A DNA stretch of 64,000 bases from Cryphonectria parasitica EP155 (taxonomy: Eukaryota; Ascomycota; Sordariomycetes; Diaporthales; Cryphonectriaceae): positions 1,736,001 to 1,800,000 of the forward strand of contig NW_024468917.1 in NCBI RefSeq assembly GCF_011745365.1. Reading direction: 5' to 3'. A model generated the notes under the pieces. The model was not told the origin of the DNA and made no database searches. It saw only the letters and a program-made list of their open reading frames with translations. Shown here piece by piece: positions 56,587-64,000 of this stretch; position 1 is the stretch's first letter; each line of letters opens with the position of its first letter. The position numbers and the translations under genes are program-made.

Positions 56587-57126
56587 AAGCCGGAGTAGGA
56601 AAGAGGAGGAGCTTTCTGGATCTGGGTCGACGCGCCCTCAAGTACATAACGTGCCATATATGGGCACGGGCATCTCCGTTCCTCCTCTCGCCTTCGAGGT
56701 TGTCTTTCTTATCCAAGCAGGTGAATAAGCCTCTCTCAGTCTTGAACCACCGCAATCTCCGATTCTCGTGCTGCTCGCTTCCCCAGACTGGTTTTCTGGT
56801 CTGTTGCCGGTGTCGTGTCCACATGACCCACATGTTCTATCCTTTGCGGATCGGCCATGGTCCCCGTGTGTGTGTGTGTGTATGTGTGTGTATGTGTGTG
56901 TTTGTGGCGTGTGCAAGGTGATTTGGAGCCTTCATCCTTCATCTTCGTATCGCTGCCGCGGCATTCCCCTCTGGCGTCTGTGATGTCGTCGACTCTACCT
57001 GCCGTATAGAAACAGATACTTCCGCTGCTGACCCTCCACCCCATCCCAGCTCGAAGGTGGTGCTCGTGCGCCTCGTGAGCGATGTTGCGCTGAAACTGTA
57101 TCGTTTTTTAACGTCCATTCATCATC
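56587..57126. other. Convergent intergenic region with a GT microsatellite
   Basis: 3' regions of both flanking genes. An imperfect (GT)n tract lies at 56866-56904. No gene was seen. Confidence 0.6.
56866..56904 (+). repeat. (GT)n microsatellite, imperfect
   Basis: GT units interrupted by two TAT variants. Confidence 0.92.
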
Positions 57127-57935
57127 TCAAGATCCCTCATCTTTGAGCGGCTCCGCTTCAAGGCCAATTATCTCATCCGTCAAGTCATCCATCATCACGC
57201 GAAATGCACAGCCGCCACGGGTTTCGATCCGGCCTCCGATGCCAGGTCGGGATGTGGCATGGCCCTGGTCGGGATGCCCGCCCAGGATGTCCTCATCGGA
57301 GAAAACGTCATCTCTAGAGAGCGGTGTTGTTTTGTCAGCCAACAAAAGGGTCCGAAGCATGGCAGATGAGAAGACCTCTCATACGGGCGGGCAGCAAAGC
57401 CATTGTTTGTTTGTTTTCATTTTACGAACCAGGAAGTTCAGTGTTGGGCCGCCTGGCCCGGGGATGATGTATGGGCAGCTCATCATTGGGTTCTGGCTCT
57501 GGAGGTTTCGAGATCAGCGTATTTTCTCGACGTTACAAAAGATTGTGGATCCATTTTGTGGCCATGTTGAGCTGTGGGATGAAGAACCTACTCTTCATGG
57601 AACGAAATAAAGACGTCAGCCTGTAGGGCAGTCGTATGGGTTCCTGTGGGAAGAAGGCAAGTGTTAACCCGTGAAGTCATTGACTTGAGGTCTGAGACAG
57701 AGAGAAGAGAGAAGAAAACAAATAAATCACACAAGTTCTCGTGGGTTTGACAAACCTCTCGATTTTTAATTTGTTTGTATAGCCAATATATAAACGCAGT
57801 GCCAATGAGAATCGCGAAAACCACGGCGAAGGGAATACCAGGATGGCACTTCCATTGACTCGAGTGGCATACCGGCATGGGACCCCGCCTCGCAACCTCT
57901 CGTGCGGCCCCGCGCAGCGACCCTGGGAGCTTCAT
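57127..57935 (-). CDS. Putative small single-pass membrane protein, 163 aa, 3 introns
   Basis: I assembled this from four short open pieces: 57935-57756, 57643-57592, 57498-57426 and 57313-57127. All junctions are in phase and use GT...AG ends (donors GTTTGT, GTAGGT, GTAAAA). Exon 1 holds one strong transmembrane helix, GIPFAVVFAILIGTAFIYWLY, followed by basic KQIKNRE (positive-inside, so the C-terminus is likely cytosolic). Exon 3 reads PEPNDELPIHHPRARRP. Exon 4 is acidic (DDVFSDEDILGGHPD and DDLTDEIIGLEAEPLKDEG). The translation could start at 57935 or at the second ATG, 57878. No family was recognised. The consistency of phase and composition supports a gene, but each junction is a manual choice. 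Confidence 0.45.
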
Positions 57936-59916
57936 AGCTGTTGCTGCTGATTACGGAATGTAAATGAATGTCACTGCAGCAGAGAGATCCCGTTGATGTG
58001 CTCTCTGTGGAAAAAGCCCCAAGTGAAAGTCGATCGACAACAACCAAGATCGTATGCGTTAAAAGGGTGTACAGACATTGAACAGGTTGTTTTCTTGTTT
58101 TTTTTGTTGTTTTTTTGGTTGGAAAGATTCCTTCGGTGCCTTTGTTCGGATGGGGGGGCTCGGGCGAGGGATAAGAAAATGGGACCATGTCCTCTCTTCG
58201 CCTGCGTAAGCTGATGCCGCTCCCACCCTCTTACACACGTTGACAAATGTCACCTGAACGCAAATGCAAGTCTGTTCCTGTGGGAAGAAAAAAAGCGTCA
58301 CGGAGGAGAGTGCCTTGGACTATTCCCGTTTAAGGCCGCGCGGATGCAGCGCTGACGGCACGAGATTCCCTCCCTTGCTCGCCGCCCATAGCAGAGGTGT
58401 GGTGCACCCGGAAACTTATTGGCCCGCACCGTTCTTGGACTCTGTGTGGAATGAGAAGGGCTGGGACTAACAGGTCATTCTCGCATTCTCGCATTCTCCT
58501 CTGTTGTGGCTGTGGGGACGTTTATAGCAGCACAAGGAAAAAGCCCTTCCGAAGGATCCGAAAACTGCACAGTGAGAGACTGAATGCGTTAGGCAGCTCA
58601 TTGTTGGTGGCTGGTTGGCTGTGGCACGCTGAGACAAGAGAAAGAGCACGCAGAGATAGAGAGACATTTTGGGGGCCACTCAGCGGGGCTGGAGGAATTG
58701 CCCGAACCGTCGAGGACCGATCGATCAATGATATGACTGTTTCCGGCTGGGAAGATATGAAAGCTGCCCTGTAGCAAAACCTCATGTCTCACTGGCTGAC
58801 TACATGCTCATCTTGATAAATTCTACAGTATGCTCCTGGCACTGCGCTCCAGCTTGCTGAGCTGTGCAGTTCAAAATTTTGGCAGTCTATCAACAATATA
58901 TTGCCAGCTTTAATATTCCTTACTTCGATGATGAATGTTCATCGCAAGGAATTTGACGAGGCCCCTGCGTAGGTCGGATTATGAAGGATACGGGCTGGAT
59001 GACTCATTGCCAAGTAATACCTTGCAAAGTAAGCCCTATGAGAGATCCTTCAACCTAGCTTGCGACTGTGATGAAGAACGCGCCCAGGCGAGAATGTCTG
59101 ACTCCTTTTTATTTGTGTGTAGCTTCATTTCCAAATACGAATGAGCGGTGCTCTTGTTAACGATATGGAGGATCAGGTCTAGCAACCTGACGTCTCTGGC
59201 CAGAGAGGGGTGGGGGGGTCTCATCATCATTCTGAGTAGCTGAAAGTCAGTGAGGAAGAAAAAAGAAAGAAAAAGGAAAGGAATCAAGTGGACGTTTGAC
59301 TGACAAAACACAATTCCAAATATCCACTGCAACGGCCTCGGAAAACTCCTTAATTTGCAACAAAACTCATCACTTTAATCAGTGTCCAATTTTCCCACAA
59401 GACAAATGCAAGAATGCTTATACTCAAACATATTCTCTTTCCTCTTGCCATGATTGTGACCTTCCACAGCCAAAGTCGAAGCGAATTGTCAAATACTGAA
59501 AACCAGGATTTGTCACCAATATACTGCTGCACAAGGGATTGGGTCAATGCCATATTCAACGTCCTTAATTTAGTTGCACGGGAACCGACTACAGTTCATT
59601 TCTAGCTAGATGGAAATGTGTATTGCTGAGAAACTTGAAGGTTACTCCATTCCAGATATGCCTCCTGCACCCTGCGCCAACAAAAAGGAGGACCGAGCAA
59701 ACGAAAGACGCACAAAACAAAAGAGAATGTGGATATCCGAAGATGTCTGAAAAGAGTCAAAGAAGATGGGTAGAAAATGAAATGAGTGACGAAACGGGAG
59801 AAGGAGTTGTCGTGTGTGTTTCTCTCCCTAACCGAAAGACAAACCCCATCTTTTCCATAGGGTGCGTGTACCGTGTTAACAACTTCCGAGGCCATGACGA
59901 AGACACCATGGACTGT
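57936..59916. other. Intergenic, no gene seen
   Basis: About 2 kb with short frames only (the longest, at 58397-58774, lacks any motif). Confidence 0.5.
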
Positions 59917-61386
59917 TTAAGCACCATCAGACTTCCTCACGCTGGTTGTGAGCGTGAGATACTCATGCACAGTCTTGACGCCCCCATCGCCATTCGAGTC
60001 GCCCTGTCCATCCCGGCCCATGAGCGTGGCCTTGTCCGTGATCTGAGGGTCTTTCACGTCAACAGGAGTCTTGTTGATACCCGAAAACACATCGAGGGGC
60101 GTCAGGCTCTTCGGGCTGCCCTTACGGCTGGGCTTGAGGCGATGAGATGTGCCGTTGCCACCCTGGGTTCCATGAACTGTGCCGTTGCTGCTGCTGCTGC
60201 TGCCTCCGTGGATCGTGTGGTTGCCCTTCTTCGCTGCATGGAACCTTCCCGGAGCGAAAGTTGGCAGAGGCGTGTCGACCACGATAGGATCTACAGCCTT
60301 CACGTCGGACTCGTCTGCCTCTCGCTTTTGTTGCTTGGGAATAAACTTCAGCGGCACCTCAGCCGCGTTGAATCTCTTCTCTCCTCGGCCGCCGCTTCCT
60401 TCGTGCTGGGACTGCCCCGTCATGTGCTTCATGCCTCCGTGCTCGCCGCCGTGCGCACCTCCTGTGGGAGCCGCTTGTTCAGGACCGCCTGCCACGATGC
60501 CTGCTACGATGCCTGCTGCTGTGGGAATGTGGGGATGACGCCTCTGGTTCATTCCCTCTTGCATATGGCCGTGCGTCTCCCCATGCTGGCCTCCCTGCAT
60601 GTTGCCTTGCATGCCTCCTCCGTGCCTCATGCCTCCAGAAGGAGCAGCGCCAACAAAAGCAGCACCGCCTGGCATCTCTCCTGTGCTAAAGCGGCGGTGC
60701 TGCTGCTGCATCTTCTCCACGGGCATCTCTCCACTACCACCGCCCGTCTTCCCCTCGTGCTTGCCGCCATTATGCTTCCCGCCGTGATGCTTTCCACCAC
60801 GCATGGCTCCTCCGGTGGCAGCAGCTTGATGTTGCCCACCACCCGTCACCATGGCCTCTCCCACAGCCATTCGCCCCTCTTCACGGCCCTTGGTGTGGTG
60901 GTGATGCTTGCCCTTCTTGCTCTCATGGTCGTGCTCGGCCCGGTCCTGCAGCATTGGGGCGTCAGTCGCCTTCGCAGAACCCGGGTGGGCCATCATCGGA
61001 GGACCCTGGCTGACGGGGACGCCGACGCCGCTCATGGCGTGACCAGCACCACCACCTCCTCCAAAGAAATGGCCTTTGCCCGCTGCGTGCTCCCCTCGGC
61101 TTGCTGCCGCGTGTTGTTTTCCTCCCATCTCAAAGTGTTGTCCTCCGCCAATGTGGCCGTGGAACGACCCGCCGCCCTGCTGGGTGGGCCTGGCCAGACG
61201 AGCCTCCAGGTTGATCGAGGTCTCCGGGAAAAGAGTCTCAAGAGAGGTCACTGTCACGGGGCGGCCATCGTGAGTGACGGTCAGGATCCTTGTGGCTGTG
61301 ATGACTGCATTCTGAGCCTGCTGAGGCTGCAGAGCCGAGGCGACTGAGGATCCGAAGATCGCAGCGGCGAGATATGTGTACTTCAT
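59917..61386 (-). CDS. His/Gly/Met-rich secreted protein with dibasic processing sites, 489 aa
   Basis: A single intronless exon from the ATG at 61386, after a typical leader with an A/T homopolymer. The signal peptide MKYTYLAAAIFGSSVASA is followed by a short ordered-looking segment (AVITATRILTVTHDGRPVTV). Residues 70-335 are dominated by Gly, His and Met, with HHHH (161-164), GGKHHGGKHNGGKHEGK (197-213) and GGMRHGGGMQGNMQGGQHGE (251-270). Dibasic sites RR (231-232, 282-283) and KR (337-338, 354-355, the last in KREA) are Kex2-like cleavage points. Asn-X-Ser/Thr sites cluster at about 390-413. The C-terminus (KTVHEYLTLTTSV) is again more ordered. No known domain. Metal binding is a plausible inference from the His/Met density. 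The long open frame on the opposite strand (59623-61347) is a composition shadow. Confidence 0.7.
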   Translation of the reverse strand: MKYTYLAAAIFGSSVASALQPQQAQNAVITATRILTVTHDGRPVTVTSLETLFPETSINLEARLARPTQQGGGSFHGHIGGGQHFEMGGKQHAAASRGEHAAGKGHFFGGGGGAGHAMSGVGVPVSQGPPMMAHPGSAKATDAPMLQDRAEHDHESKKGKHHHHTKGREEGRMAVGEAMVTGGGQHQAAATGGAMRGGKHHGGKHNGGKHEGKTGGGSGEMPVEKMQQQHRRFSTGEMPGGAAFVGAAPSGGMRHGGGMQGNMQGGQHGETHGHMQEGMNQRRHPHIPTAAGIVAGIVAGGPEQAAPTGGAHGGEHGGMKHMTGQSQHEGSGGRGEKRFNAAEVPLKFIPKQQKREADESDVKAVDPIVVDTPLPTFAPGRFHAAKKGNHTIHGGSSSSSNGTVHGTQGGNGTSHRLKPSRKGSPKSLTPLDVFSGINKTPVDVKDPQITDKATLMGRDGQGDSNGDGGVKTVHEYLTLTTSVRKSDGA

Positions 61387-62998
61387 TTTGAGGGAAAAGA
61401 AGAAAGAAACAACAAAAAGAGAAAACAGCGAACAGAAGAACAGGAATCACAAAAAAAAAAAAAAAAAAAAAAAAGGTATTTGCAGAACGAGGCAGGAAGA
61501 TAATAAAAAATAAAAAATACAAGCCCTAAAGGTGACCGGCAGCCTTGTTAGGGTAAAGTTGGCTGGAAGAAGGGAACGAAGAAAGCAAAAACAGAAAACA
61601 ATGAAGCGATCAACGCTGAACAGGAGCAATGCACAATCTGTTTGGAGGTGTGATGAACTTCATTGTTGGTCTGACAGGTGAGCGACCAGAGAGCGATACT
61701 TATGTAGCTTGTCAAAAATCGCGAGAACGGATCATGACTAACTATGGCTGCTGCTGTTGTTGTCGCACTTCACCAGACCGGCGTGGACCGTTCTGGTAGG
61801 GCGGCCCGGGGCCGACTGCTCTGTGCGCGGCGAGGCCATGTCTGAGACGATCGGGGATTTGTAAGAAATTCCGTATTTCCCATGCCTTGTTTTCTTTTTG
61901 TCGTCTTGTATTCAATTATGTCTTCAACTATGATCCTGTATTGTCTGCAGGTATGCGTGGCCGAAACAGGCCACCTGCATGGCAAGGTCTGTGGATACAC
62001 GTACAAGTCGGGGAGGAAGGAAGAAAAGGAGAAAAAACAAGTGATGACTGCAGGAACCTTAGCAATAACTGGGAACATTACAGTGCCCTGGAGGATAGTG
62101 CAGTGTTTTGGAGATTCAGGCAATGTCAGCTTACGGTCCTGGAGACCCGCCGCCCCCTCCAAGGTGATATTGTGCAGACGATTTGTTGTCCGATATTGAG
62201 TCTCTGTCTCCCCTGGATCAGTGTTGTGTCTGCCAACGGACAGGATGGGTAGTACGCTACTCTGACCTGCAGCAAGGCCCAAGCCAGTGTTTTGTGGTAG
62301 GCCCGCTATCTGGTCCTCAAGGCTTGTTTTTCAGAACGCTCCGTGGAATAGGAGGGCAAGAAAGGCCGCGATTCATTGTGGCCCGGTGTTTGGGCGCGCT
62401 GACGACTGGAGACATTGGCGTGGGCCACTGCAAACGGGACCCGTCACAAGGGCGCCACACCAGAGTGATGTCAGCAGAATGACGACAAGCAGGGAATTAT
62501 TAAGACTCTCTTTTGCTTGAAGAAAACAAGAGATCGTCTGAACTAGAACTGGTCTTGATTTTCAAGCCACAGTTTCGATACATCAGACAAGGCCAATGAA
62601 AAGAAAATAGAATTCCACCGCACAGAGTGGTAGGCACGTACAATGGATTGACGGCTCATCCTTCCTACCATAAAACCTGAACAGTAGGATTATCAACTCA
62701 GCAACCGGTGTTTCTACCGTGAGAACCTGTAGCTAAGAATAAAAAGTCCGAGAAACACTGCGAGACTCAACTTGGAATAGCAGCGGCACATAGCTTAGAA
62801 ACAGACTTGACTGGCTTCTTTCCATTATTTTCATGAATGGACAAGTCTCTTAATAATATTGTGTATTGTGATCAACCACTTATGAGCAGTGTACAGTCGA
62901 GATGGGCGGCACATACCCAAGCAACTCGCTGCCCACCTGCCTTTTTATATGCTCTGGTGTGCCCAAATCTCCACGATACAAACAGCCAAAACAAGTCT
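61387..62998. other. Intergenic, promoter of the His-rich gene; otherwise no gene seen
   Basis: A long A run at about 61450-61474 lies in the putative leader. A 170-codon frame at 61770-62282 (-) and others have no motif and are not called. Confidence 0.5.
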
Positions 62999-64000
62999 CT
63001 AACCTGCAGGCGTCGTGTACGCGAATGAGCTGACCGTCTCCGTCGCAGTGATTGTTGACAACGTAGTGACTACAACCCCCGTTCCGTTAACTGTTGTCAG
63101 TGTCGAGAAGGAGTATGCCACCTCTGTTGCCCTGCCGGAGCCCGACGGTCCCAGATCCGAACTCGCCTGCGACGGCAGGATGATCTCGGAGGGCACTGCC
63201 TGGGTGCTATTCTTCCCAAAAACAGATCCACTCTCGTCGCCCGCACTGTCGTCGTTGAGGAGGCCGGCACGGTATAGAGAGAGTAAGGAGAAGTGTCCAC
63301 CAACTACTGGGCGGGCCTTGAATTCGATGTTGTCGGGCACCTCTGGATAAGAACCGTCGGCAATGACTTCGTATAGATCTGAGAATGGATATTCGGTGGA
63401 GGTGAAGTTGAGCCAGTAGGCCAGGCCGTTTACGAATAGTCTGCGCGTCTCGGGGGAGCAAGTGGCTGCGGTCCACAGTTCCCAGTCGGATTTGGTGTAG
63501 TGATGCTTTTTCGTTTTTCCAGATCAGTACAGATATCGAAACACCATGGCACTACTCGACTTCAAGACTCTCCACACAGATCTTCAGTTAGCTATTGGAA
63601 AGACTATGACTTACACGATTGTCAAGCGGCACGCCGAATACCTGGCTCACAGTAGCGTACCAGGCCGACTGCATATCATAGAGACTGCTATCGATGATAC
63701 CGAGGTCCAACAGCTTGTCGAAGAATACATTGTAGAGCAGCCCCCAGGAGGAACGCCACTCATACGAGAGCATTGTGTGGTTCTCGGATGGGTCGATGGC
63801 AAAATACGTCCAGTTCTGGTAGTATTGCGTTGCCGTCGTCGAAAAGTTGGCCACATCCGCCGCCTCGCCTGCAATCCGCGCAATGGCGCTCATAGCCTGG
63901 AGGCCCACGATCCCCTTGATGGCCAGGTTGGTCTGGTTCTGGAGGGTACCTGCAAAGTCATCCGTGCTGAGCTGAGCCGACGGGATCAAAGAGAATTGGA
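62999..64000 (-). CDS. GtaA-type glutaminase, C-terminal part (cut by window edge)
   Basis: Extracellular or wall-associated glutaminase of the Aspergillus GtaA type, which deaminates glutamine to glutamate. The window holds 64000-63615 and 63505-62999, joined in phase 0 across an intron with GTAAGT at 63614. Family landmarks are FSLIPSAQLSTDDFAGTLQN with QTNLAIKGIVGLQAMS, MLSYEWRSSWGLLYNVFFDKL, YDMQSAWYATVSQVFGVPLD, and, after the junction, YTKSDWELWTAATC then FSDLYEV and FKARPVVGGHFSLLSL. The conserved enzyme part ends near FSLLSL. A Ser/Thr-rich tail of about 90 residues follows, ending SSFAYTTPAG, reminiscent of stalk regions in wall proteins but without an obvious GPI signal. The N-terminal portion lies beyond 64000. 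Confidence 0.88.

Noticed and set aside
59623..61347. 574-codon open frame on the plus strand opposite the His/Gly-rich gene
   Set aside because: It is a composition shadow: Gly/His/Met-rich codons read backwards rarely give stops. The minus-strand frame has the signal peptide, the leader and coherent repeats.
61770..62282. 170-codon minus-strand open frame as a gene
   Set aside because: No family motif or coherent composition, and neighbouring frames are about equally open.

Overview
This 64 kb window is from the nuclear genome of a filamentous ascomycete (Pezizomycotina, most likely a Sordariomycete). The protein-coding genes carry short spliceosomal introns of about 50-250 nt with GT...AG ends. 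Coding sequence is GC-rich at third positions, flanks are full of homopolymers and microsatellites, and the gene set is typically fungal: GH92 mannosidase, GH12 glucanase, Egh16-like secreted protein, DBP3 helicase, RFT1 flippase, GtaA-type glutaminase and a split tRNA-Lys. Gene models below were spliced by eye from reading frame, splice sites and family conservation; no search was run.

Layout. 0-17.7 kb: a nutrient-acquisition block. It holds the N-terminus of a GMC/cellobiose-dehydrogenase-like flavoenzyme cut by the left edge, a small hypothetical protein, an MFS sugar transporter, an intronless bacterial-type luciferase-like (NtaA/DszA-class) monooxygenase, a secreted GH12 endoglucanase, a secreted GH92 alpha-mannosidase with five introns, and an unrecognised protein with a signal peptide and a C-terminal KDEL. 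19.3-21.2 kb: an amino-acid permease. 21.2-28.6 kb: 7.4 kb without a supportable gene, rich in microsatellites, leading to an acyltransferase-3 membrane enzyme (28.6-30.2 kb). 30.6-35.2 kb: a housekeeping pair in convergent orientation, RFT1 and DBP3, each with an in-frame trinucleotide repeat. 36.0-38.0 kb: an MFS hexose transporter. 41.1-43.8 kb: a Cys-containing hypothetical protein and an Egh16-like secreted protein.

44-50.5 kb is different: AT-rich, gene-poor, with a stranded 3' coding fragment, a tRNA-Lys(UUU) with a 20-nt intron, a decayed SNF2-type helicase, and two diverged copies of one sequence in inverted orientation (45.3 and 50.2 kb). It looks like decayed mobile or repeat-derived DNA.

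50.8-64 kb: thioredoxin, a short-chain dehydrogenase, a DHA1-type MFS drug transporter, a putative small single-pass membrane protein with three introns, a His/Gly/Met-rich secreted protein with Kex2-like sites, and the C-terminal part of a GtaA-type glutaminase cut by the right edge.

Together the secreted hydrolases, oxidoreductase and transporters suggest a saprotrophic or plant-associated lifestyle (polysaccharide and protein breakdown followed by sugar and amino-acid uptake). No secondary-metabolite backbone gene, CRISPR array or intact transposon was seen. The observations most worth checking are the KDEL protein, the His/Gly/Met-rich secreted protein, the inverted-repeat AT-rich island with its tRNA and helicase relic, and the possible transfer origin of the monooxygenase.
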